Source: Aquarana catesbeiana (taxonomy: Eukaryota; Chordata; Amphibia; Anura; Ranidae). From it: 64,000 nucleotides of DNA. Position numbers and translations under genes: made by a program. The notes beneath the pieces were generated by a model, which was not told the origin of the DNA, ran no database searches, and was given only the letters and a program-made list of their open reading frames with translations. Each line of letters opens with the position of its first letter. The stretch's first letter is position 1. Where the stretch lies: contig NC_133324.1 of the NCBI RefSeq assembly GCF_042186555.1, positions 2,026,951 to 2,090,950 on the forward strand, written 5' to 3'. This document shows, one piece after another, positions 14,001 through 23,311 of this stretch.

Positions 14001-16234
14001 AGTTCTGAGCCAGGCGGGGGCCCCCGGGTGGTGGGGGTGCTGAGTCATGTGGAGAGATGGAGTGCTGAGCCAGGCGGGGGTCCCCGGGTGGTGGGGGGGT
14101 GCTGAGTCATGTAGAGAGATGGAGTGCTGAGCCAGGCGGGGCCCCCAGGTGATGGGGGGTGCTGAGTCATGTAGAGAGATGGAGTGCTGAGCCAGGCGGG
14201 GGCTCCCGGGTGGTGGGGGGTGCTGAGTCATGTAGAGAGATGGAGTTCTGAGCCAGGCGGGGGCCCCCGGGTGGTGCTGAGTCATGTAGAGAGATGGAGT
14301 ACTGAGCCAGGTGGGGGCCCCTGGGTGGTGGGGGTGCTGAGTCATGTGGAGAGATGGAGTGCTGAGCCAGGCGGGGGTCCCCAGGTGATAGGGGGTGCTG
14401 AGTCATGTGGAGAGATGGAGTGCTGAGCCAGGCGGGGGTCCCCGGGTGGTGGGGGTGCTGAGTCATGTGGAGAGATGGAGTTCTGAGCCAGGCGGGGGCC
14501 CCCGGGTGGTGGGGGTGCTGAGTCATGTAGAGAGATGGAGTTCTGAGCCAGGTGGGGGCTCCCGGGTGGTGGGGGGTGCTGAGTCATGTAGAGAGATGGA
14601 GTTCTGAGCCAGGCGGGGGTCCCCGGGTGGTGGGGGTGCTGAGTCATGTGGAGAGATGGAGTGCTGAGCCAGGCGGGGGTCCCCGGGTGGTGGGGGTGCT
14701 GAGTCATGTGGAGAGATGGAGTTCTGAGCCAGGCGGGGGCCCCTGGGTGGTGGGGGTGCTGAGTCATATAGAGAGATGGAGTTCTGAGCCAGGTGGGGGC
14801 TCCCGGGTGGTGGGGGGTGCTGAGTCATGTAGAGAGATGGAGTTCTGAGCCAGGCGGGGGCCCCCGGGTGGTGGGGGTGCTGAGTCATGTGGAGAGATGG
14901 AGTGCTGAGCCAGGCGGGGGTCCCCGGGTGGTGGGGGTGCTGAGTCATGTGGAGAGATGGAGTTCTGAGCCAGGCGGGGGCCCCTGGGTGGTGGGGGTGC
15001 TGAGTCATATAGAGAGATGGAGTTCTGAGCCAGGTGGGGGCTCCCGGGTGGTGGGGGGTGCTGAGTCATGTAGAGAGATGGAGTTCTGAGCCAGGCGGGG
15101 GTCCCCGGGTGGTGGGGGTGCTGAGTCATGTAGAGAGATGGGGTGCTGAGTCATGTAGAGAGATGGAGTTCTGAGCCAGGCGGGGGTCCCCGGGTGGTGG
15201 GGGTGCTGAGTCATGTAGAGAGATGGAGTGCTGAGCCAGGCGGGGGCCCCCGGGTGGTGGGGGGTGCTGAGTCATGTAGAGAGATGGAGTGCTGAGCCAG
15301 GCGGGGGTCCCCGGGTGGTGGGGGGTGCTGAGTCATGTAGAGAGATGGAGTTCTGAGCCAGGCGGGGGCCCCCGGGTGGTGGGGGGTGCTGAGTCATGTA
15401 GAGAGATGGAGTGCTGAGCCAGGCGGGGGCCCCCGGGTGGTGGGGGGTGCTGAGTCATGTAGAGAGATGGAGTGCTGAGCCAGGCGGGGGTCCCCGGGTG
15501 GTGGGGGTGCTGAGTCATGTGGAGAGATGGAGTGCTGAGCCAGGCGGGGGCTCCCGGGTGGTGGGGGGTGCTGAGTCATGTAGAGAGATGGAGTTCTGAG
15601 CCAGGCGGGGGCCCCCAGGTGGTGGGGGGTGCTGAGTCATGTAGAGAGATGGAGTTCTGAGCCAGGCGGGGGCCCCCGGGTGGTGGGGGTGCTGAGTCAT
15701 GTAGAGAGATGGAGTGCTGAGCCAGGCGGGGGCCCCCAGGTGGTGGGGGTGCTGAGTCATGTAGAGAGATGGAGTTCTGAGCCAGGCGGGGGTCCCCGGG
15801 TGGTGGGGGTGCTGAGTCATGTAGAGAGATGGAGTGCTGAGCCAGGCGGGGGTCCCCGGGTGGTGGGGGTGCTGAGTCATGTAGAGAGATGGAGTGCTGA
15901 GCCAGGCGGGGGTCCCCGGGTGGTGGGGGTGCTGAGTCATGTGGAGAGATGGAGTGCTGAGCCAGGCGGGGGTCCCCGGGTGGTGGGGGTGCTGAGTCAT
16001 GTAGAGAGATGGAGTGCTGAGCCAGGCGGGGGTCCCCGGGTGGTGGGGGTGCTGAGTCATGTGGAGAGATGGAGTGCTGAGCCAGGCGGGGGTCCCCGGG
16101 TGGTGGGGGTGCTGAGTCATGTAGAGAGATGGAGTGCTGAGCCAGGCGGGGGTCCCCGGGTGATGGGGGTGCTGAGTCATGTGGAGAGATGGAGTGCTGA
16201 GCCAGGCGGGGGTCCCCGGGTGGTGGGGGTGCTG
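8007..16234. repeat. 60-bp GC-rich minisatellite with an NF-E2/MARE-like site per unit
   Basis: About 137 units of 59-62 bp, read on the plus strand as GTGCTGAGTCATGTAGAGAG, then ATGGAGTTCTGAGCCAGG, then CGGGGGCCCCCAGGTGATGGGG. Variation falls at a few positions (TAGAGAG/TGGAGAG, GTTCTGAG/GTGCTGAG, GGCCCCC/GGTCCCC, AGGTGAT/GGGTGGT, G-run length). TGCTGAGTCATG is nearly constant, with exceptions such as GAGTCGTG near 9804, 10653 and 13312 and GAGTCATA near 14764 and 15005. As 60 is a multiple of three, open frames run through the array on both strands; they are by-products. The array contains higher-order duplications. Confidence 0.97.
10220..15090. repeat. higher-order duplications inside the 60-bp array
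   Basis: Runs of variant units recur in the same order. About 10900-11746 recurs 842 bp to the right (to 12588). About 10220-10902 recurs 2658 bp to the right (12881-13560). The block ending at 12588 recurs 1757 bp further right (ending at 14345). A four-unit block near 14552-14848 recurs 241 bp on. Translated frames are identical across these copies, which points to recent multi-unit duplication. Confidence 0.85.
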
Positions 16235-16349
16235 CCTCTGGTTGGATGTGTGGTTGGGGTGGTTTTCTGGGTCATAGTCAGGACTGGTTTCCGGCATTCC
16301 TAAGTCTGGTGAAGAGCGGGCTGTACTGGGGGTAACTGTCCTCCATAGA
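16235..16349. other. unassigned spacer
   Basis: This short non-repetitive stretch lies between the 60-bp array and recognisable 5' LTR homology. The true LTR start may lie near 16327 (TGGGGGTAACTG), which would give a similar distance to the shared block as in the 3' LTR, but the first 20-odd bases do not align well. Nothing else is seen. Confidence 0.5.
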
Positions 16350-17160
16350 ATCAAGGATCAGAGGAAGTGGGGTATCTGTTCATCGGATCCCCTATAACCA
16401 GGAGTGGGATTAGAAGCAGCCAGGCACAGGGTCCAGCTAGTTTCCAGAGATCCCAGGAGGGGTCACACCTCTTGTTATAGGAGGACTGTGATAGGCTGTG
16501 GGGTGAGAAGAGGACATACGATTGGTGCAATGTATGTGAAGATTTGCTGTTAGAGCCCTTTCACACTGACAGCACGGGGGGCTTTACCGTCATTTTAGAG
16601 GCACTTTTAACCCTCGCTGGCAGCTGAATAAAGGGTTGAAATCAATGGGCAGGGGCGCATTAGGAGCGATGTTTGTAAAGCGCCTCAAAGAAGCTGCTTG
16701 CAGGACTTTTTTTAACGTCCTGCCAGCACAGCGCCCCCATGTGAAAGCACTCGGAATATCACACTGAGATTGCAGATGAGGCATTTTTTCAGGCGTTTTA
16801 CAGGCGTTATTTTTTTAGTGCTAAAGCGCCTGAAAAACGCCTCCAGTATGAAAGGGGTCTTAAAGAGACAGCGCCATATAAGAGAGGCTTCTCTTGGGCA
16901 GTCTGAAGATCACTTAAAGAGACAGAGTCCTTGGTGTATAAAGTTATTAGATTAATGGCGTCCTGGACCTTTTCCAGAATCCAATCCAAGTTAAAATTCT
17001 CCAATAAACATAAAAACAACAATTCCATGGACTTTTTCTGACTCCGAGTGACTGTTACAAATGCTGGTTGCTTGGCTGTCGGGCTAAAATTCCCCCTGCC
17101 TGGCTGCACACACAAGGTGAACCTTTTAAATCCAGCGTCCCTTAAGGGAGTAGCGCTACA
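16350..17160 (+). mobile_element. 5' LTR of LTR retrotransposon 1 (with MITE insertion)
   Basis: Homology with 22674-23106 begins at ATCAAGGATCAGAGGAAG and runs to the shared end GTAGCGCTACA, giving a CA terminus at 17160. An AATAAA at about 17003 is shared in position with the 3' LTR and is probably the poly(A) signal. Relative to the 3' LTR this copy has two extra pieces: a 307-bp MITE (16553-16859) and about 75 bp around 16912-16986. The LTRs differ at many bases, so the insertion is not recent. Confidence 0.75.
16553..16859. mobile_element. Harbinger-type MITE in the 5' LTR (TTA duplication)
   Basis: This 307-bp non-coding element is bounded by TTA target duplications (16550-16552 and 16860-16862). 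Its ends are inverted repeats: GAGCCCTTTCACACTG on the left against GACCCCTTTCATACTG read in from the right, 14 of 16 identical. The 3' LTR holds the uninterrupted site at 22880-22882 (GCTGTTAAAGAGACAG). A 3-bp TTA/TAA duplication is typical of PIF/Harbinger elements. The interior shows GCGTTTT/AAAACGC-like symmetry but no transposase. Confidence 0.9.
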
Positions 17161-17162
17161 TG

Positions 17163-17180
17163 TGGGGGCTCGTAATTCTG
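17163..17180 (+). promoter_or_regulatory. putative tRNA-Pro-type primer binding site
   Basis: Two bases after the LTR end (CA at 17160) lies TGGGGGCTCGT, equal to the first 11 bases of the proline tRNA primer site known from gammaretrovirus-like elements. The next bases (AATTCTG) diverge. The position fits a primer binding site for minus-strand DNA synthesis. The partial match means decay or a different tRNA is possible. Confidence 0.55.
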
Positions 17181-17480
17181 GAATCCCATGTGATGTGCAG
17201 AGCCGTTACCCACAGCAACCAGAAAGAACCACCAAAAAGGATTGTGCAGTGTTCTACTGAGGAGCTGTGGAATCTAGTGCTGTTGAACTGCTGTTGCCCC
17301 TAGCAACTATCCAAAGGATTGTTCAAACAATTGTTTCTGCCAGGCAGGGGTGGACGCAGGGCTCCTCCTGACCTGGGACTGTGTCCATGCTTTTGCTGTT
17401 CAGATTACCTACCAAGTCTCTGCATAATTCAGTGGAAGTTGCAAGTGAAGATTGTTACTATGTCATCATTGCTGCTTGAG
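17181..17480 (+). mobile_element. internal region of LTR element 1, left part
   Basis: This is leader-like sequence between the primer site and the LINE. No open frame is recognisable. With 21657-22649 it makes up only about 1.3-1.5 kb of internal DNA, too short for a full gag-pol, so the element was non-autonomous or has been deleted. The exact LINE junction (about 17480-17670) is not resolved. Confidence 0.5.
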
Positions 17481-17499
17481 TACAGTTAGCTAAAAGGAG

Positions 17500-18172
17500 C
17501 CTGACATGTAAAGGGTAAAGAGCCAGGAACGGATACGGCAGGTGCCAGCAGGGGCCAGCACAGAGGGGGTGGAGACAAAGAGGTGCCGGCACTAGCAAAG
17601 AGTAGATGGGTGACAGTCAGGAAGGGTGAGGGGGAAGTGCCAGGGAGGCCAATCCAGGACTGGAGCATCCCAATAAGTATGCTCCATTGAGTGACATTGG
17701 TGAAACCAGTCAGGGACCAGCAGTATGTTGAACAGTATGTTGTCTACCGGGCGCTCGGGTTCGGCACATCACGGATCTGGTGGACAGATTACTGGGAGGG
17801 GCTGGGGAAGACCCGGCTGTCATGGTGCACATTGGCACGTTGGCAACAATAAGTCAGAGGCAGATGGAGTGTCCTAAAGAAGGATTTTAGGGACTTAGGA
17901 GCTAAATTGAGGAAAAGGACCTCCAAGGTAGTATTCTCAGGAATACTACCGGTACATCGAGCCACACCAGAAAGGCAGAGGGAGATTAGGGGAAGTAAAC
18001 AAGTGGCTGAAGAGCTGGTGTAGTAAGGAGGGGTTTGGGGTCCTGGAGGACTGGGCCGACTTCTCAGTCGGTAACCGGTACTATAGAAGGGACGGACTGC
18101 ACCTAAATGAGGAGGGTGCAGATCAGCTGGGAATGAAGATGGCCAAAAAGTTAGAGGGGTTTTTAAATTAGG
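17500..18172 (+). pseudogene. LINE ORF1 remnant with SGNH esterase-like domain
   Basis: The reading is broken by frameshifts, but family-like pieces are visible in changing frames. Near 17818 a stretch reads VMVHIGT, close to the VxHIGTNN block of CR1 ORF1 esterases; around 17930 VVFSGILPV; and at 18085-18170 YRRDGLHLNEEGADQLG, which carries the Asp-x-x-His pair of the catalytic triad. It ends at a stop just upstream of ORF2, as in CR1 elements. In intact family members ORF1 binds RNA and has esterase activity; this copy cannot make a full protein. Confidence 0.65.
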
Positions 18173-18176
18173 TGAT

Positions 18177-21100
18177 GTGGGGGAGGGTCCAGAGATAGTC
18201 AGCACGGAACATATTCCAGAGGGCAGTATTGGGGGCATTAGTGGTAGGTTGACCAAAGCACAAAAACCCAAGGTAAGTATAGTAGCAAGTCCTAGTTGCA
18301 ATCTCGGAACACCCAATACAAGGACAATATGCGACCGGTCTAAACTATGTGGCATGTTCACCAATGCCAGGAGCCTGGCGGACAAGATGGGTGAACTAGA
18401 GATACTGTTGTACAAGGAGGATTTGGATTTTGTGGGAATTTCAGAGACCTGGTTCAACAGCTCTCATGATTGGCTGGCAAACATTCAAGGGTATACCCTA
18501 TACCGCAAGGATAGAGAGGGTAAAAAAGGGGGAGGGGTATGCCTATATATGAAGAATAATGTACAAGTGAATGTGAGAGATGACATCACTGAGGGAGCTA
18601 GAGAGGAGGTGGAATCCTTATGGGTAGAGCTCCAAAGGGATGAAGCTAAGGGGAAAATAATACTGGGAGTATGCTATAGGCCCCCTAACCTGAGGGAGGA
18701 AGTGGAGACGGATCTCCTATCACAAATTGGATTAGCAGCAAGGATGGGAAGTGTTATCATAATGGGGGATTTTAATTATCCAGACATAGACTGGGCGGAG
18801 GGAACCGCGCATTCATTTAAGGCTCGCCAGTTCCCTAATGTCTTGCAGGACAATTTTATGGGTCAGATGGTAGACGCACCAACTAGAAATAAAACATTAC
18901 TGGATCTACTGATTACCAACAATACAGACCTGATCACAGATGTGGAAATACGGGGCAATTTAGGTAACAGAGATCACAGGTCAATTAGTTTCAGTATAAA
19001 TCACATAAATAGGAAACATAAAGGGGATACAAAGACACTAAATTTCAAAAGAGCCAACTTCCCTAAACTACAAACCTTGCTAAAAGGCATAAATTGGGAT
19101 AAAATATTAGGAACAAAGAATACGGAGGAGAGATGGGTTTGCTTTAAGAGCATACTAAATAAGCGCATTAGCCAATGCATCCCATTGGGTAATAAATATA
19201 AAAGAGCGAACAAAAGTCCTGGATGGCTTAACTCCAATGTAAAAATGCATATAAAAGCAAAGGAGAAGGCCTTCAAAAAATACAAAGTTGAGGGATCATC
19301 ATCAGCATTCAGACTTTATAAAGAATGCAACAAGAAATGTAAGGGTGCAATTAGGACGGCTAAGATAGAACATGAAAGACACATAGCGGAGGAGAGCAAA
19401 AAAAATCCTAAGAAATTCTTTAAGTATGTAAACAGTAAAAAAGGGAGGACAGACCATATTGGCACCATAAAGAAAGAGGAAGGACATCTGGTTACAAAGG
19501 ATGGGGAGATGGCGAAGGTATTGAATTTATTCTTCTCCTCAGTCTTCACGAGTGAATCGGGGGGCTTCAGTAACCAAAACTGCAGTGTTTATCCTCATGA
19601 CACAACACAGGAAGCACCTCCATGGTTAACAGAGGACAGAATTAAAATTAGACTTGAGAAACTTAACATTAATAAATCACCGGGACCAGATGGCTTGCAC
19701 CCGAGGGTACTTAGGGAACTCAGTCAAGTGATTGCCAGACCGTTGTTCCTAATTTTTACAGACAGTCTACTGACTGGAATGGTACCAGCTGATTGGAGAA
19801 AAGCCAATGTAGCACCAATATTTAAAAAGGGCCCAAAAAACATCCCTGGGAATTACAGACCAGTTAGCCTAACATCAATAATATGTAAACTCTTATGCCC
19901 TGTACACACGGTCGGACTTTGTTCGGACATTCCGACAACAAAATCCATGGATTTTTTCCGACGGATGTTGGCTCAAACTTGTCTTGCATACACACGGTCA
20001 CACAAAGTTGTCGGAAAATCCGATCGTTCTAAACGCGGTGACGTAAAACACGTACGTCGGGACTATAAACGGGGCAGTGGCCAATAGCTTTCATCTCTTT
20101 ATTTATTCTGAGCATGCGTGGCACTTTGTCGGTCGGATTTGTGTACACACGATCGGAGTTTCCGATTTTGTTGTCGGAAAATTTTATCTCCTGATCTCCA
20201 ACTTTGTGTGTCGGAAAATCCGATGGAAAATGTCCGATGGAGCCCACACACAGTCGGAATTTCCGACAACACGCTCCGATCGGACATTTTCCATCGGAAA
20301 ATCCAACCGTGTGTACGGGGCATTAGAGGGGATGATAAGGGACTATATACAAGATTTTAGTAATAAGAACAGTATCATTAGCAGTAATCAGCATGGATTC
20401 ATGAAGAATCGTTCTTGCCAAACCAATCTATTAACCTTCTATGAGGAGGTGAGTTGCCATCTAGATAAAGGAAGGCCCGTAGACGAGGTGTGTCTGGATT
20501 TTACAAAAGCATTTGACACAGTTCCCCATAAACGTTTACTGTACAAAATAAGGTGCGTTGGCATGGACCATAGGGTGAGTACATGGATTGAAAACTGGCT
20601 ACAAGGGCGAGTTCAGAGGGTGGTGATAAATGGGGAGTACTCAGAATGGTCAGGGGTGGGTAGTGGGGTCCCCCAGGGTTCTGTGCTGGGACCAATCCTA
20701 TTTAATTTGTTCATAAACGATCTACAGGATGGGATAAACAGTTCAATCTCTGTATTTGCAGACGATACTAAGCTAAGCAGGGCAATAACTTCTCCACAGG
20801 ATGTGGAAACCTTGCAAAAAGACCTGAACAAATTAATGGGGTGGGCGACTACATGGCAAATGAGGTTCAATGTAGAAAAATGTAAAATAATGCATTTGGG
20901 TGGCAAAAATCTGAATGCAATCTATAGACTGGGGGGAGAACCTCTGGGGGGATCTAGGATGGAAAAGGACCTGGGGGTCCTAGTGGATGATAGGCTCAGC
21001 AATGACATGCAATGCCAAGCTGCTGCTAACAAAGCAAACAGAATATTGGCATTAAAAAGGAGATCAACTCCAGAGATAAAACGATAATTCTCCCGCTCTA

Positions 21101-21569
21101 CAAGACTCTGGTCCGGCCGCACCTGGAGTATGCTGTCCAGTTCTGGGCACCAGTCCTCAGGAAGGATGTACTGGAAATGGAGCGAGTACAAAGAAGGACA
21201 ACAAAGCTAATAAAGGGTCTGGAGGATCTTAGTTATGAGGAAAGGTTGTGAGCTCTGAACTTATTCTCTTTGGAGAAGAGACGCTTGAGAGGGGATATGA
21301 TTTTAATATACAAATACCGGACTGGTGACCCCACAATACGAATAAAACTTTTTCGCAGAAGAGAGTTTAACAAGACTCGTGGACACTCATTAAAATTAGA
21401 AGAAAAGAGGTTTAACCTTAAACTACATAGAGGGTTCTTTACTGTAAGAGCGGCAAGGATGTGGAATTCCCTTCCACAGGTGGTGGTCTCAGCGGGGAGC
21501 ATTGATAGCTTCAAGAAACTATTAGATAATCATCTGAATGACCGCAACATACAGAGATATACAATGTAA
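18177..21569 (+). pseudogene. LINE ORF2 (APE endonuclease plus reverse transcriptase), interrupted
   Basis: The N-terminal half (18177-19895) holds an apurinic-type endonuclease: FTNARSLADK, ISETW with the metal-binding Glu, GGGVCLYMK, GVCYRPPN, GDFNYPDIDW and NRDHRS with the Asp-His pair. Reverse transcriptase follows: NKSPGPDGLHPRVLREL and YRPVSLTS before the MITE, then from 20326 GFMKNRSCQTNL, CLDFTKAFDTVPH, GVPQGSVLGPILFNLFIND and the catalytic FADDTKL at about 20755. A frameshift near 21050-21060 moves to LPLYKTLVRPHLEY, an in-frame stop follows at about 21248, and the C-terminal RAARMWNSLP segment ends at 21567-21569. Apart from the MITE and these lesions the frame is well preserved, suggesting moderate age. 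Confidence 0.9.
19896..20322. mobile_element. Harbinger-type MITE inside LINE ORF2 (TTA duplication)
   Basis: This 427-bp non-coding element has TTA duplications at 19893-19895 and 20323-20325. Its ends are inverted repeats: TGCCCTGTACACACGGTCGG on the left and, read in from the right, TGCCCCGTACACACGGTTGG. The interior is full of alternating TCGGA/TCCGA inverted motifs (for example TTGTCGGAAAAT and ATTTTCCATCGGAAA), so a single strand could fold extensively. Removing it joins the upstream reverse-transcriptase half to the downstream half. I recall such termini as very abundant in ranid frogs, which is memory, not a search. Confidence 0.93.
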
Positions 21570-21656
21570 TACTGACATATAATCACACACATAGGTTGGA
21601 CTTGATGGACTTGTGTCTTTTTTCAACCTCACCTACTATGTAACTATGTAACTATG

Positions 21657-22649
21657 GGTAATGCTTGCGGGCTCCAGATGTAACCTGCCACCATTCCGCG
21701 CCAAAGTTTCTGCAGAAGTGGGTTGAACCTGTCCCTGGAATCAGCCAATCTGAAGAGAGAGGCAGAGTAACAGTGTCATATACGGATGAAGTTGTAGAAT
21801 AACCACGAGAAGAGAGCAGCAAGATGGCAGGTGCTATGGCGAGTCACTGGAGCTGCGGACGGTGGGTTTTTCCAAATAAAGCTGATGGACCTGCTGGGCA
21901 GGACACTGACAGATACCAGAATGTGGCTGCAACCCCAAAGGATTCTGGCGCTGTGCAGTGATGATGAGGCGGAACACCTTGGACTGGTATGTGGCGGATG
22001 CCAGCAGGTCACTGTTAAGCAGCGGGCCTGGGCTCGGTGTGGTCACTGTGAGGACATGCTGTTGAAGAGAGTCCCCAGTGATGTTTGGTCAGTTACTCTG
22101 ATAGTAAATTGGGAGACAGGATATACTCTTGTGGTGGTGCTAAGGAAAGATAGCGGTGCGATAAAGTCAGTCCTGGGGTCAGGATCAGTGCTGTACACCC
22201 AAACCACGCTGCGTCAGACCCAAGAGATGTGCATCTTAGCTATCAGGAGTGTTCAGCCTACAAAGAGCAATCAGCAGCCTGAAACCAGTATGGAAGATCC
22301 TACAAACAGCCAGTTGGCTGTAACATCCACCTCAGAGACTCAGAAGGTGCAGAGTCTGAAGTCTGTGTGCTCTTCAGGAGAAGGGGAACCAGGAGTTGTC
22401 GATGTGGGATCCCCAAAGTTTCGAGAACACTATTGGGTCCCTAGAGGAAGTAAAGGGAGACTGGAGGTTGGTGACGAAGTTTGGATGGGACTGGGAGGCC
22501 GAGATTGATTTCTAGTGTTCCGGGCTGAACAGAGAAGAGGCCCTCATGAGTGTGTCAGTACATTGCAGAACTGGATTGCGGGGGACTTTAGAGCACATGT
22601 TGTGGCACAAGACTTAGCTCCCAAGTAGCGTACCACCAGGGAGGAGGAG
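21657..22649 (+). mobile_element. internal region of LTR element 1, right part
   Basis: This is the internal DNA between the LINE 3' tail and the 3' LTR. It holds one open frame (21831-22508) and ends in a polypurine tract (AGGGAGGAGGAG, 22638-22649) directly against the LTR's TG, the arrangement needed to prime plus-strand DNA in LTR retrotransposons. Confidence 0.65.
21831..22508 (+). CDS. unrecognised 225-aa ORF of LTR element 1
   Basis: The frame runs 225 codons and ends about 140 bp before the 3' LTR. I do not recognise the family. Near residues 53-73 there is CGGC followed by CGHC about 14 residues later, a CX2C-X(14-16)-CX2C pair that could bind zinc. The middle is hydrophobic (SVTLIVNWETGYTLVVVL) and the last third is Ser/Thr/Gln-rich, ending in a charged YWVPRGSKGRLEVGDEVW segment. 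It could be a gag-like remnant, the tail of a polyprotein or a chance frame. Its start is uncertain because the element is broken by the LINE just upstream. Confidence 0.35.
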   Translation: MLWRVTGAADGGFFQIKLMDLLGRTLTDTRMWLQPQRILALCSDDEAEHLGLVCGGCQQVTVKQRAWARCGHCEDMLLKRVPSDVWSVTLIVNWETGYTLVVVLRKDSGAIKSVLGSGSVLYTQTTLRQTQEMCILAIRSVQPTKSNQQPETSMEDPTNSQLAVTSTSETQKVQSLKSVCSSGEGEPGVVDVGSPKFREHYWVPRGSKGRLEVGDEVWMGLGGRD

Positions 22650-23106
22650 TGATCCACAAGAATTGCCCAAGTGGATCAAGGATCAGAGGAAGTGGGACAT
22701 CTGTTCATTGGAACCTCTATAGCCAGAAGAGGGGATAGAAGCAGCCAGGCACAGGGTCCAGCTAGTTTCCAGAGATCTCAAGAGGGATCACACCTCTTGC
22801 TATAGAAGGACTGTGGTAGACTGTGGGATGAGAAGAGGAGTGGAAGTATAATTGGTGCAATGTATGTGCAGATTTGCTGTTAAAGAGACAGCGCCACATA
22901 AGAGAGGCTTCTCTTGGGCAGTATGAAGATTACAAAAATTATAAAATTCCCCAATAAATATAAAAACAAGTATTTCATGGACTGTTCTCTGACTGCGAGT
23001 TACAAATGTTGGTTGCTTGGCTGTCGGGCTGGAATGCCTCCCACCTGGCTGCACACATAAGGTGAACCTTTTTAAATCCAGCGGCCCTCAAGAGGGTAGC
23101 GCTACA
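22650..23106 (+). mobile_element. 3' LTR of LTR element 1
   Basis: The LTR starts with TGATCC right after the polypurine tract and ends with GCGCTACA at 23106 (457 bp). It aligns with 16350-17160 apart from the MITE and one smaller block in the 5' copy. A CAATAAATA poly(A) signal lies at about 22953. The site homologous to the MITE insertion is intact (22880-22882). I could not identify a convincing target duplication outside the two LTRs. Confidence 0.75.
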
Positions 23107-23311
23107 TGTGTATCGTGGAAGTGAGAGGCACCAGTATGACAGCTTCAGGTTATGATACTGACACACCGGGGTGTACGGCTTGCTTTGAATGGCCTGCTTG
23201 ATCCTGGGCATTAGAAAGTGCGTACATCAGAGAGTCCAAAGGAAGAAGAGTGAGAGAGAGTAAATGGCCCCATGTGCACCGGGTGAGTCAACCCCACCCA
23301 CAATTGAATCC
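23107..23311. other. unassigned spacer
   Basis: About 200 bp of non-repetitive sequence separate the LTR from the 17-bp array. No exon, RNA or repeat is recognised. Confidence 0.6.

Larger units (their letters stand above)
17480..21656 (+). mobile_element. CR1/L2-superfamily LINE inserted in LTR element 1
   Basis: This is a nearly full-length non-LTR retrotransposon: an ORF1 3' part with esterase-like sequence, ORF2 with endonuclease and reverse transcriptase, and a 3' end reading GGTTGGACTTGATGGAC... CTATGTAACTATGTAACTATG, the short-repeat tail usual for CR1/L2 elements. It is interrupted by a MITE at 19896-20322 and by frameshifts, so it is dead. It lies in the same direction as the surrounding LTR element. 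The left boundary is approximate. Confidence 0.85.

Noticed and set aside
8100..16354. Pro/His-rich frames (MTQHPHHLGAPAWL...) in the 60-bp array as a secreted repeat protein
   Set aside because: The frames exist on both strands, start wherever an ATG falls in the unit and break at each length variant.
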